Of a DNA stretch of 64,000 nucleotides, positions 23,462 through 30,580 are shown one piece after another. Origin of the DNA: Bradyrhizobium sp. OK095 (GTDB lineage Bacteria; Pseudomonadota; Alphaproteobacteria; Rhizobiales; Xanthobacteraceae); NCBI RefSeq assembly GCF_900109945.1, contig NZ_FOBX01000003.1, forward strand, positions 372,001-436,000. The letters run 5' to 3'. The notes under the pieces were generated by a model. The model searched no databases. It saw only the letters and a list, made by a program, of their open reading frames with translations, and was not told the DNA's origin. How positions within the stretch are numbered: the first letter of the stretch is position 1; each line of letters opens with the position of its first letter. The translations under genes were made by a program, and so were the position numbers.

Positions 23462-24793
23462 TCAGTTGCGCGCCGTCTCGGACGCCGCGATCCACGCGAC
23501 CACGGCCTCGGAGAAGCCGTTGACGCGGGTCCAGGCGCCGTGGCCGACACCGTGCTGATACGAGGCCACGTTCACCATGGTGCCGCGCGCCTTGGGCTCG
23601 GGCACCTGGTCGTGGCTCTGCTCGTCGGTGAAGACGATCAGGCGATCGCCCTTGCGGTCGATCCCGGCGATAGCCTTGCCGAGATAGGTCGCACCGTGCG
23701 GCTGCGAGTTGATGATCGCGTCCCGCAGTGCGAAGCCGCGGCGGGGCGGGACCTTCACGACCTCATTGCTGAAGGTGAAGATCTCGACCTCGTCGCAGAT
23801 CTCACGTGCGAGGATGGCCAGGCCACACGCCGCCTCCGCGCGCGTCATTTCCGACTGCGCGGAGAGGGCCGCGAACATCGAGCCCGACACGTCGATCAGG
23901 AGCCTGGTACGGCCCGGGAGCCGAACGTGATCCTTGACCGACTTGAGCATCGCAGCCTCGAGCTCGGGCTCGAAGTCCGGCGCATAGCGCGCCGCCGTGA
24001 TGAAGCGATAGGGAAGGATACGATCCGTCCGCATCGCCTCGATTGCGCCTGCGATGGTCTCGCGCGGGACTTCTGCGTTCTGCATCAGCCGCAGATTGCG
24101 CAGGAGCGCCAGGCCGCCGAGCTTGCGCTCGGCGATCAGCCGCTCGAAGGTTTCGCGCTTGCGCTTGCTCTTGCCGGCCGAGAGCGAGACCTCCCAGGTG
24201 TCGGGGGAGGCGAGCTCGCCGTCGACGAGCTGCTTCCACACCTTGGCCTGGTCGGCGTCCTTCGGCTTGGCGTGCACCAGGAACAGCACGTCCCTGATCC
24301 GCACCGCACCGTCGCGGTCCCACTTGGCGAGCTGGTAGGCGTCGAACTTGGTCAGCGCGCGGGCAAGGCCCTTCTTGACCTGCGCGGAGACCGGCTGACG
24401 CTTGCGCTGCTGCTGAGGACCGAGTGCATCGGCCCAGTAGATCGCGAGCAGCTCCGTCATCTCGTCGGGGCGCTGGATCACCTGGGCGAGCGTGTCGGCA
24501 ACGAGGGCGCGGTGCTTTTCGCTGCGCGCCATCTCGCGGATGACGAGCAGCGGCGCGTGCCGCAGCTTCATCACCTCGCGCGCCTCGATCGCAAGCTGCG
24601 CCACGCGGGCAGGGGCGACCTTGGGCACGAGTGCCTTGATGCGGTCGGCGATGGAGACGCCGTCCTCGTAGAACTGGTTCTCCCACAGGAGGCAGTTCAT
24701 CAGCGCGCGCTTCAGCTCCATCTCGGGCGTGAAGCGAATGGCGCGCGCGCCCTCACGCGTGAAGGCGCGAACGATCTTGTTGAGCCTGACCAT
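23462..24793 (-). CDS. rsr: TROVE/vWA-domain Ro60-type RNA-binding protein
   Basis: 443 residues from ATG 24791-24793, with AGGAGG at proper spacing. An upstream extension starting MSPSNPEEAV is less likely. Residues about 15-290 are an alpha-helical TROVE repeat ring (FTPEMELKRALMNCLLWENQ, ELLAIYWADAL). Residues about 295-440 are a von Willebrand A domain with an intact MIDAS DVSGS at 301-305 and FTDE later. This is the domain order of Ro60/Rsr, which binds Y RNAs on the outside of its ring and misfolded or damaged RNA in its centre. The array of Y-RNA-like elements directly upstream supports the assignment. Probably transcribed with rtcB downstream. Confidence 0.93.
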   Translation of the reverse strand: MVRLNKIVRAFTREGARAIRFTPEMELKRALMNCLLWENQFYEDGVSIADRIKALVPKVAPARVAQLAIEAREVMKLRHAPLLVIREMARSEKHRALVADTLAQVIQRPDEMTELLAIYWADALGPQQQRKRQPVSAQVKKGLARALTKFDAYQLAKWDRDGAVRIRDVLFLVHAKPKDADQAKVWKQLVDGELASPDTWEVSLSAGKSKRKRETFERLIAERKLGGLALLRNLRLMQNAEVPRETIAGAIEAMRTDRILPYRFITAARYAPDFEPELEAAMLKSVKDHVRLPGRTRLLIDVSGSMFAALSAQSEMTRAEAACGLAILAREICDEVEIFTFSNEVVKVPPRRGFALRDAIINSQPHGATYLGKAIAGIDRKGDRLIVFTDEQSHDQVPEPKARGTMVNVASYQHGVGHGAWTRVNGFSEAVVAWIAASETARN

Positions 24794-24833
24794 GACGGCC
24801 TCCTCTGGGTTTGACGGGGACATGAAAACGGGT

Positions 24834-24941
24834 GCCGGGGAACAAGCGAGGCTGATCGTGCTCTACCAACTGAGCTACGGACTGACGTCCGGGAGGGCTC
24901 GAACCTCCGACAGCGAAGTAACAGCGCTCTTCACCACCGGC
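24834..24941 (-). ncRNA. Y-RNA-like element D (tRNA-mimic)
   Basis: The most compact of four related elements. Outer stem GCCGG (24937-24941) pairs with CCGGC (24834-24838); the conserved strand TGGTGAAG follows, facing TGTTCC; an inner AGCG/CGCT and CTG/CAG stem comes next. The apical domain has a T arm GGAGG-TTCGAGC-CCTCC, an acceptor stub CGGAC-GTCA-GTCCG closed by a tetraloop, and a D arm GCTC-AGTTGGTA-GAGC. That is a tRNA in permuted order (T arm, acceptor, D arm) without anticodon arm. This matches recalled bacterial YrlA-type Y RNA, which has a Ro60-binding stem and a tRNA-like end. It ends 41 bp before the TROVE gene start. Confidence 0.8.
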
Positions 24942-24959
24942 GGTGGGGACGAGAAGGAC

Positions 24960-25117
24960 ACGATCCGGGAACGGACGATTGCTGTGACCCGGCAAGCAAA
25001 AGCCTGCCGGAAAGCGCTCTGGCCATTGAGCTACCGGTGCATGGCACACCGGGCGGGATTCGAACCCGCGTCTCTCGCTTTGGAGGCGAAGTAACAGAAA
25101 TCTTCACCACGGACCGT
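24960..25117 (-). ncRNA. Y-RNA-like element C, with anticodon-like arm
   Basis: Outer stem ACGGTCCG / CGGATCGT (8 bp with one G-U) closes the element; TGGTGAAG and TCCGTTCC flank an inner stem ATT-T-CTG / CAG-C-AAT. Next is an anticodon-arm look-alike, TTCGC-CTCCAAA-GCGAG, with a 7-base loop. Then T arm GCGGG-TTCGAAT-CCCGC (25053-25069), acceptor hairpin CCGGTGTGCCATGCACCGG (25034-25052) whose loop holds GCCA, D arm GCTC-AATGGCCA-GAGC (25016-25031), and an extra hairpin CCGGCAGGC-TTTT-GCTTGCCGG. The conserved units agree with elements A, B and D. Most tRNA-like of the four. Confidence 0.8.
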
Positions 25118-25126
25118 GATGGGGTT

Positions 25127-25267
25127 GGCGGGGAACGGGCGATGCTGTCGCTGCTCTGTGAGCTTACTGAGCTACGGCATTTCAGCCGGCGGGAGTTGAG
25201 CCCGCGACCTCCGGCCCAGAAACAAGGCCGGCGCTCTACCGAAGTAACAGGCATCTTCACCACCGCC
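25127..25267 (-). ncRNA. Y-RNA-like element B
   Basis: Outer stem GGCGG (25263-25267) with CCGCC (25127-25131); TGGTGAAG (25255-25262) opposite CGCCCGTTCC; inner stem ATG-C-CTG / CAG-CAT. The apical part has a hairpin CCGGCC-TTGTTTCTG-GGCCGG in the anticodon position, a variable AGGTC, T arm GCGGG-CTCAACT-CCCGC, acceptor stub CGGC-TGAAAT-GCCG, and D arm GCTC...GAGC with an enlarged 12-base loop lacking the usual GG. Slightly more diverged tRNA mimic. Confidence 0.75.
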
Positions 25268-25268
25268 A

Positions 25269-25290
25269 GGCCGATGCTTTCGCATCGGCC
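25269..25290 (-). other. GNRA-capped hairpin between Y-RNA-like elements A and B
   Basis: GGCCGATGC-GAAA-GCATCGGCC is a perfect 9-bp stem with a stable GAAA tetraloop on the minus strand. It separates elements A and B and has no following T-run, so it may be a processing site or transcript punctuation rather than an intrinsic terminator. Confidence 0.6.
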
Positions 25291-25300
25291 GTTGATGGGT

Positions 25301-25480
25301 ACGCTGGGGAACGGGCGATGTCGGCGTCAGTGACGACAACACAGGCCTGTCCTTGCGGACAAATCCTGCGCCGGGCCGCGTGCAAGCCTCTCCCAAGGCC
25401 GCATCCCGGTGCGTGTGTCAAGGGCGGGATTCGAACCCGCTTTACCGTGAAGAAGTATCCGACATCTTCACCACCAGCGT
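25301..25480 (-). ncRNA. Y-RNA-like element A
   Basis: The first element in transcription order and the longest. Outer stem ACGCTGG (25474-25480) with CCAGCGT (25301-25307), perfect 7 bp; TGGTGAAG (25466-25473) opposite CGCCCGTTCC; inner stem ATGTCGG / CCGACAT, perfect 7 bp. The tRNA-like part has T arm GCGGG-TTCGAAT-CCCGC (25424-25440), a short acceptor stub CGCA-CCGGGA-TGCG, and a reduced D arm GCCT-TGGGAG-AGGC. An added hairpin TGTCC-GCAA-GGACA sits after it. The two closing stems differ in sequence from the other elements but pair perfectly, which is covariation in favour of a real RNA. Confidence 0.78.
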
Positions 25481-25717
25481 CGGTTGAGCCGCGATCATCG
25501 CGGCAAACCGAGTTACAAAAATTCTGTCGCGGCGCTGTCGACGCGCCGCACTTTGCGAACCATCGGGGTTCGCTCTGCCATCGGTGTCCGGCTCATCGCC
25601 TCGTTCCCTCCGGCAGGCCCCGCGCACTTGGGCACGCGCATCTCCAGCGCGAGCCCCGAGATCCGGGTCTCTCGTTCCGGCGATTGCCGGGATGTTCGAT
25701 GGGGCCGCGGAAGGCAA

Positions 25718-25752
25718 CAAAAAACCCTCCGGAGCGGCAGGCTCGGGAGGGT
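25718..25752 (-). terminator. Intrinsic terminator upstream of RNA array
   Basis: On the minus strand ACCCTCCC...GGAGGGT forms a 7-8 bp stem followed by TTTTTT. It ends a transcript that would start further right (around 25850), or acts as an attenuator for the array transcript. Confidence 0.75.
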
Positions 25753-25840
25753 CCGTGAGAAACGGACTATCGATCTTGCGGTCAGGCAAGATCGCTCCCA
25801 TGAGCCGGACATCCGACATCGAATAGCTTGGAGCTATTCA
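25753..25840 (-). ncRNA. Structured leader or small RNA preceding the terminator
   Basis: On the minus strand three perfect hairpins follow each other: GAATAGCT-CCA-AGCTATTC (25821-25839), CGATCTTGC...GCAAGATCG (25771-25794) and GTCCGT...ACGGAC (25751-25767), and then the intrinsic terminator. This is the layout of a small RNA or an attenuator leader of about 120 nt. An open frame of 125 codons runs through the segment into element A but overlaps the hairpins and is judged not coding. Function unknown. Confidence 0.55.
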
Positions 25841-25993
25841 GCGTGCGGACAATTCTTTCGTAGCGGTTCAGCATCGCTCGGTTCATGGTGTCTGTCGCGA
25901 ACGGAAGTGTTCGCGAGGCCGCGGGAAATACGCCTGCAACTTGCGGATGTCAAGCGACGCGCGTGTGAAAATTGAAAATGACGGACGCATGAC

Positions 25994-26659
25994 GTGCCAA
26001 AATATCTCGGTCTCGATGGATTTCGTTTCGGCTGGGTTGCTGCGTGGATCGACGAGCATGGCGATCATGGTTTTGATTATTCGCCGGGCCTCACGCGATT
26101 GCTCGCGATGCCGCATGCGCGGGCGATGATCGACATGCCGATTGGTTTGGACGTGAGCGGCTATCGCGTTTGCGACCTGCGTGCGCGCGAACTGGTCGGC
26201 GCTGCGGTGTTCCTCGGCGCGCGGCGTGACCTCTGGACATTCCCCGACATGGCGGCAGCCAATCGCCACTACTGGAAGCATGAAGGCAAAGGTAAGGGTG
26301 TGTCGGCGCAACTCTGGAATATCCGGGACAAGATCAGGGACGTCGACGAGATCATGACGCCGGCGCGGCAGGCGACGATCGGCGAAGCGCATCCGGAATT
26401 GATCTTCTGGAATCTCGCAGGCCGCGTGCGGCTTGAACCCAAGACGTCACCGCGAGGTCGCGAGCAGCGAGTCGCGTTGCTGAGAGATCGTGGCTTCACA
26501 AAAATCGAAAGATGGCTGAAGCTTCGCTACGGCACCGGCATCGGCCGCGACGATCTCATCGATGCCTGTGCCTGCGCCGTTGCGGCGCGCGACAGCACGC
26601 AGCGTGTCGGCGGGGAGGAGGTCGATCCGCGCGGATTGCGGATGGAGATCAATTATTGA
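25994..26659 (+). CDS. DUF429 family protein (RNase H-like fold)
   Basis: 221 residues from GTG. The pattern KYLGLDGFRFGWVAAW, MIDMPIGL and GEAHPELIFWNL, together with DDLIDACACAVAAR at the C-terminus, is that of DUF429, a predicted RNase-H-like nuclease fold with conserved acidic residues. Monocistronic and divergent from the RNA array on the other strand. Substrate and role are unknown. Confidence 0.85.
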   Translation: MPKYLGLDGFRFGWVAAWIDEHGDHGFDYSPGLTRLLAMPHARAMIDMPIGLDVSGYRVCDLRARELVGAAVFLGARRDLWTFPDMAAANRHYWKHEGKGKGVSAQLWNIRDKIRDVDEIMTPARQATIGEAHPELIFWNLAGRVRLEPKTSPRGREQRVALLRDRGFTKIERWLKLRYGTGIGRDDLIDACACAVAARDSTQRVGGEEVDPRGLRMEINY

Positions 26660-26722
26660 ACCTTGCGTCGTTCCACTCGTTGCCTAGATTAGACACGCAT
26701 CAACATCAGATTGCAGGTCCCG

Positions 26723-27427
26723 ATGTCCGATCTTTCCTCTTTTCCCATCACCAAGCGCTGGCCGGCCAAGCACCCGGAGTTGCTCCAGCTCTATTCGCTG
26801 CCGACGCCGAACGGCGTCAAGGTTTCGATCATGCTGGAGGAGATCGGGCTTCCCTACGAAGTCCATCTCGTCGATTTCGGCAAAGACGACCAGAAGACGC
26901 CGGAATTCCTCTCGCTCAATCCGAACGGCAAGATCCCGGCGATCCTCGATCCCAATGGTCCCGGCGGCAGGCCGCTGCCGCTGTTCGAGTCCGGCGCGAT
27001 CCTGCAATATCTCGCGGAGAAGACCGGCAAGCTTTTGCCGGAGGATGCAGCGCGTCGCTATCAGACGCTCGCGTGGCTGCATTTCCAGATGGGCGGCATC
27101 GGGCCGATGTTCGGCCAGGTCGGCTTCTTCCACAAATTCGCCGGCAAGGATTTTGAGGACAAGCGGCCCCGCGATCGTTACGTCAGCGAGGCCAAGCGTC
27201 TGCTCGGTGTGATGGAAACGCATCTCACGGGCCGGCAATGGTTTATGGATGACGACTACACCATCGCCGACATCTCGATGCTCGGCTGGGTGCGCAACCT
27301 CAACGGTTTCTACGGCGCCGGCGATCTCGTCGGATTCAGCGAGTTCAAGTCGGTTGGCGCGTGGCTGGAACGCGGCCTTGCGCGCCCGGCCGTGGAGCGC
27401 GGGCTGAACATTCCGAAGCGGCCGTGA
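26723..27427 (+). CDS. Glutathione S-transferase-like protein (YghU-type)
   Basis: 234 residues from ATG 26723. The N-terminal thioredoxin-like half contains LYSLPTPNGVKVSIMLEEIG, NPNGKIPAILD and FESGAILQYLA; the C-terminal helical half follows with a YTIADISMLGWVR N-capping box. The sequence resembles YfcG/YghU-type GSTs, which reduce disulfides using two glutathiones. It overlaps neither neighbour and ends 1 bp before the end of the convergent TSUP gene. Confidence 0.9.
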   Translation: MSDLSSFPITKRWPAKHPELLQLYSLPTPNGVKVSIMLEEIGLPYEVHLVDFGKDDQKTPEFLSLNPNGKIPAILDPNGPGGRPLPLFESGAILQYLAEKTGKLLPEDAARRYQTLAWLHFQMGGIGPMFGQVGFFHKFAGKDFEDKRPRDRYVSEAKRLLGVMETHLTGRQWFMDDDYTIADISMLGWVRNLNGFYGAGDLVGFSEFKSVGAWLERGLARPAVERGLNIPKRP

Positions 27428-27428
27428 G

Positions 27429-28211
27429 CTAGCTCAACGCCTTGTAGGTCATGTAGAGCGCCATCAGCGAGATGAGGGCGATCATGGCCCAGCGCAGCAC
27501 CGATTTGCTGACGCCATTGGCTGCGCGTGCGCCGAGATCGGTGCCGATCCAGAGGCCGGCCAGAATGCCGACGATGGCCGGCCAGCCGACCATGAGGCCC
27601 TTGCTCCAGTAGATTGAGGCCGCCGGAATGTTGGCCGGGATCACCGAGAAGATGAGGCTGACGAGCTGCGCCTGATGTTGCGGCACGCGTAGCCCGGCGG
27701 TGAGCCCGACCGTGATCGCGAGGCCGCCGCCGATCCCCATGAAGCCTGAGGAAAAGCCGGCCAGCGTGCCGATGAGGAACAGGGGTAGCCAAGGCAGCTT
27801 TTCGCTGTCGCGGGTCTCGCTGCTCCCATTCTTTCCCTCACCGCGTACGATCAGAAGAACGAGCAACGCGACGAGATAGACGACATAGGTCCATTGCAGG
27901 ACTGCGTCGGACACCGTGGCCGCGCCATAGCCGCCGCCCGCACCGCCGACGAGAAATCCGATGCCGATCCAGACGATCCATAGCAAGGGACTGCGATTGC
28001 CGTTCTGCCAGTAGCGGCGCACGCCGGCGAGACCCGTCGGAGGGATTTGCGTGATCAGCGAGGTGCCCTGGGCGACGTGTTGCTCGGCGCCGAGCAACAG
28101 CACCGAGAAGATCACGAGGCCGCCACCGGGGCTCGTGCCCGTGAAGCCCGATGCCAGCCCTGCGACCAGACCGACACCGCCACCGGCGATGAGTTCGTGA
28201 AGCCAGGACAT
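27429..28211 (-). CDS. TSUP (TauE/SafE) family anion transporter
   Basis: 260 residues with about eight hydrophobic segments and duplicated glycine-rich cores (GLASGFTGTSPGGGLVIF in the first half, GFSSGFMGIGGGLAITVGL in the second), as in the sulfite exporter TauE/SafE family. Inner-membrane exporter or importer of sulfur- or organic anions. Co-transcribed with the upstream tetR gene (3 bp gap) and so probably under its control. Confidence 0.88.
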   Translation of the reverse strand: MSWLHELIAGGGVGLVAGLASGFTGTSPGGGLVIFSVLLLGAEQHVAQGTSLITQIPPTGLAGVRRYWQNGNRSPLLWIVWIGIGFLVGGAGGGYGAATVSDAVLQWTYVVYLVALLVLLIVRGEGKNGSSETRDSEKLPWLPLFLIGTLAGFSSGFMGIGGGLAITVGLTAGLRVPQHQAQLVSLIFSVIPANIPAASIYWSKGLMVGWPAIVGILAGLWIGTDLGARAANGVSKSVLRWAMIALISLMALYMTYKALS

Positions 28212-28214
28212 CGG

Positions 28215-28844
28215 CTACGTCCTGGTTCGTCGCTTGATGTCGGGCTTGGTACGAAATCCTTCGATCACGCCGGTGACTGCGGCCATGCAGCCCTCGACGT
28301 CAAAATCCTCGCCCCAGCATTTTTGCAGCACAAAGCCCTGGAAGATCGCGATCAGCACGCGTGCGATTGCTTCCGCGCCGAGATCGCGCTTGATCAGGCC
28401 GTCATGCTGGGCGCGCTCGACCAACGCCACGATCAGGGCGCGCGGCATGTCGATGCCCTCGACGACGCTGGTGCGGACGCGGCGGTTGCGCAGCGCCTCG
28501 GCCCAGCCATGGATGCCGACGCGACGGCGAGCCTCGCCGGCGGGATCGGTGAGCCATTGTGCGTAGACGCGCACAAGCGCGTGCAGTCCTTCGATCGGAT
28601 CGCCCGATCCTTGCGCCACCGAATTGAGCACGGTTTCGCGGCGATGCCGGTCGTCGGCGAGCGCCTCGATCAGATCGTCCTTGCTCTGGAAGTAGAGATA
28701 GACCGCACCGTGGCTCAAGCCCGACCGTTTAACGATGTCGGCCATGCTGGTCTGGTGAAAGCCGTCCTCGGCGAAGCAGGCAAGCGCGGCTTCGAGGATC
28801 TGCTGCCGCCGGCCTTCGCGCTGCTTGTCGCTGATCTTGGGCAT
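28215..28844 (-). CDS. TetR family regulator of the TSUP gene
   Basis: 209 residues. The N-terminal TetR HTH is complete (ILEAALACFAEDGFHQTSMA, then SGLSHGAVYLYFQSKDDLIE). It is the first gene of a two-gene unit with the TSUP transporter, a common arrangement in which TetR represses its own operon. Two similar inverted sequence boxes upstream (28861-28948) are candidate operators. Confidence 0.9.
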   Translation of the reverse strand: MPKISDKQREGRRQQILEAALACFAEDGFHQTSMADIVKRSGLSHGAVYLYFQSKDDLIEALADDRHRRETVLNSVAQGSGDPIEGLHALVRVYAQWLTDPAGEARRRVGIHGWAEALRNRRVRTSVVEGIDMPRALIVALVERAQHDGLIKRDLGAEAIARVLIAIFQGFVLQKCWGEDFDVEGCMAAVTGVIEGFRTKPDIKRRTRT

Positions 28845-28860
28845 TTTGGCCGTCCATAAA

Positions 28861-28948
28861 TAACTGACAGGTCGATCGTTTTAGCTATGGGCTAGAAAGT
28901 GCCGGAACAGGGCCGATCTGGATAAAAAACGATCAGTCAGTCATTTTT
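28861..28948. promoter_or_regulatory. Paired inverted boxes upstream of tetR
   Basis: TAACTGACAGGTCGATCGTT at 28861 and AAAACGATCAGTCAGTCAT around 28926 are similar sequences in opposite orientation (CTGAC, then GATCGTTTT). They flank the likely promoter and may be TetR binding sites. The rest of the 215-bp gap shows nothing else. Confidence 0.45.
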
Positions 28949-29059
28949 ATTGGCAAAATGGATTTTGGTCAAGTCCGGGTCGCCCGGAGTGGGGCACCAG
29001 GGGAGTAAACCGCGGTTAGTGCGCCGGCAGACGCGACGCTGCAGCTCGATCGCGCGCGG

Positions 29060-29431
29060 CTAAAACAGCCGTCCGCCGTTCGGCACGGGCTTGCCTGGCT
29101 GCACCAGCACGACCTTGCCGTCGGCATCCGGAAAGCCGAGCGTCAGCACCTCCGACACGACAGGTCCGATCTGGCGCGGCGGGAAATTGACGACGGCCGC
29201 GACCTGTTGCCCGACCAGCGTTTCGAGCGGATGGTTTTCGGTGATCTGCGCCGAGCTCTTGCGCACGCCGATGGCGGGGCCGAAGTCGATCCACAGCCGC
29301 CAGGCCGGCTTGCGCGCCTCCGGGAACGGTTTTGCATCGACGATGGTTCCGACGCGGATATCGACTGCGAGGAAGGTGTTGAAGTCGATGGTCGGCGACG
29401 CGGTCGCGGCGGGATCGTGGGTGACGTGCAT
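29060..29431 (-). CDS. csaA: CsaA-type tRNA-binding protein
   Basis: 123 residues from ATG 29429-29431. The OB-fold tRNA-binding domain is clear: FLAVDIRVGTIVDAKPFPEA, then LWIDFGP, SAQIT and VAAVVNFPPRQIG. It has the size and order of CsaA, a dimeric chaperone-like tRNA-binding protein. Divergent from the ArsC-like gene, with 83 bp between. Exact role unknown. Confidence 0.9.
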   Translation of the reverse strand: MHVTHDPAATASPTIDFNTFLAVDIRVGTIVDAKPFPEARKPAWRLWIDFGPAIGVRKSSAQITENHPLETLVGQQVAAVVNFPPRQIGPVVSEVLTLGFPDADGKVVLVQPGKPVPNGGRLF

Positions 29432-29514
29432 CAGGTGTCCGTTCGGATGGCTTCGTTCGCAATATTGTCGCGCGAAGCAGAGTTTCGTACAACGCCGCAG
29501 CCGAAGCACCACGC

Positions 29515-29886
29515 ATGCGCGAGGAACTGGTCTTGCCCAACATTATCTATGGCATCAAGAACTGCGACACCATGAAGAAGGCGCGCACCTGGCTCGACAG
29601 CCATGGCGTCGCGTATGAATTCCACGATTACAAGGCGGCGGGCGTCGAGAAGGACAAGCTCAAGCAGTGGAGCGACAAGGTCGGCTGGGAGACGCTGCTC
29701 AATCGCGCCGGCACGACCTTCAAGAAGCTTCCCGAGGCCGACAAGGAAGGCCTCACCGAGAAGAAGGCGCTGGCCCTGATGCTAGCGCAACCATCGATGA
29801 TCAAGCGGCCTGTGCTGGAAGTCGGTGGCAAGCTGCTGGTCGGCTTCAAGCCGGATATCTATGTCAAGGACGTCAAGGCCAAGTAG
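29515..29886 (+). CDS. ArsC/Spx-family thioredoxin-fold protein (YffB-like)
   Basis: 123 residues. NIIYGIKNCDTMKKARTWLD is the ArsC/Spx-family N-terminus with a single conserved Cys, and KRPVLEVGGKLLVGF is the conserved C-terminal strand. It resembles YffB/ArsC-like glutathione-dependent thiol reductases rather than a true arsenate reductase, because no ars genes are adjacent. The start could be ATG 29515 or a few codons downstream. Confidence 0.85.
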   Translation: MREELVLPNIIYGIKNCDTMKKARTWLDSHGVAYEFHDYKAAGVEKDKLKQWSDKVGWETLLNRAGTTFKKLPEADKEGLTEKKALALMLAQPSMIKRPVLEVGGKLLVGFKPDIYVKDVKAK

Positions 29887-29905
29887 GATCAGATCGCGCT
29901 GAGCG

Positions 29906-30580
29906 CTAGTTCAGCTCGACGATCTCGGTGGTGACGCCGGGCTGTTCGGCAAACTCGACCACGTCGGCCGCGGCAATGCGGCCGGGCGCGCGATGAAACA
30001 AGTCGCGATCGATCACCGCGCGCAATTTCGGCCGCGGCAGCGCGTCATTTCCGCGCATCAGATTCTTGATCTCGAAGCCGCCGTCCTCACAGAATGTCTT
30101 GAGCGAGGCGATGACGTGGCAGACCTTGCCTTCGGTCTGGAACGGCAGCAGCAGCCGCTCGTAGGCAACCACACGTCCATAGATGTCGTCGACGTCGGCA
30201 ACGCTGTAGACCGGCAGCCCGCGCGCGACGCATTCATGATAGAACGGCATCACGAAGGGGACGAGCCGCGGCCCGATATAGTCGTCGAGCAGAACGCCCT
30301 TGCCGGTATGTCCATAGGCGCGCGAGATGCGCGTGCCTTCGCTCTGGATCGTAAGGCGTGGCGTCGGCTCTGAAATGTCCACTGTATAATAGATGAGATC
30401 GGACAGCTCTTCCTCGAGCCGCGCGGGCTGGTACTCCCAGATCGCCGGCGCCATCTGCTCGCGCGCATAAAGTCGCAGCCACGTGTTCAGGAGATCACGC
30501 TGCCTGATCGACTTGACGGCAGAAGGAGGGGCGCTTGCAAAATCCAAGACAATATTCCCGACGTCTGAAAACCCGCGCAT
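29906..30580 (-). CDS. PAS_5-like domain protein
   Basis: 224 residues from ATG 30578-30580; an upstream in-frame start would add 38 residues without family features. The central part (LLNTWLRLYAREQMAPAIWEYQPARL..., with RAYGHTGKG and DDYIGPRLVPFVMPFYHEC) follows a PAS-type pattern common in alphaproteobacterial hypothetical proteins. No HTH or kinase domain follows. A sensor or regulatory role is an inference. Confidence 0.65.
   Translation of the reverse strand: MRGFSDVGNIVLDFASAPPSAVKSIRQRDLLNTWLRLYAREQMAPAIWEYQPARLEEELSDLIYYTVDISEPTPRLTIQSEGTRISRAYGHTGKGVLLDDYIGPRLVPFVMPFYHECVARGLPVYSVADVDDIYGRVVAYERLLLPFQTEGKVCHVIASLKTFCEDGGFEIKNLMRGNDALPRPKLRAVIDRDLFHRAPGRIAAADVVEFAEQPGVTTEIVELN

Noticed and set aside
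22253..24814. 853-codon frame antisense to rtcB and the TROVE gene
   Set aside because: Both genes on the other strand have complete catalytic or structural motifs. The antisense frame has none.
24753..25049. 98-codon open frame over element D
   Set aside because: It overlaps the RNA element and the start of the TROVE gene in another frame, and has no recognisable protein features.
24834..25440. Ordinary tRNA genes, because T arms and D arms are present
   Set aside because: No stretch has acceptor, D, anticodon, T and acceptor in normal order with pairing ends. Joining a D arm of one element to the T arm of the next gives no acceptor stem, whereas within an element the stub pairs well in permuted order.
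24834..25480. Alphaproteobacterial two-piece tmRNA, which also has permuted order
   Set aside because: There are four related copies, each with a Y-RNA-type closing stem, and no tag-peptide reading frame or its resume codon was seen.
25442..25819. 125-codon open frame on the minus strand
   Set aside because: It runs through several perfect hairpins and a terminator and ends inside RNA element A. No family features are visible, and the alternative frames in the same place are also open, as expected in GC-rich DNA.
29515..29886. Arsenate reductase of an ars operon
   Set aside because: No arsR, arsB or acr3 gene is adjacent, and the sequence resembles YffB/Spx-like proteins.
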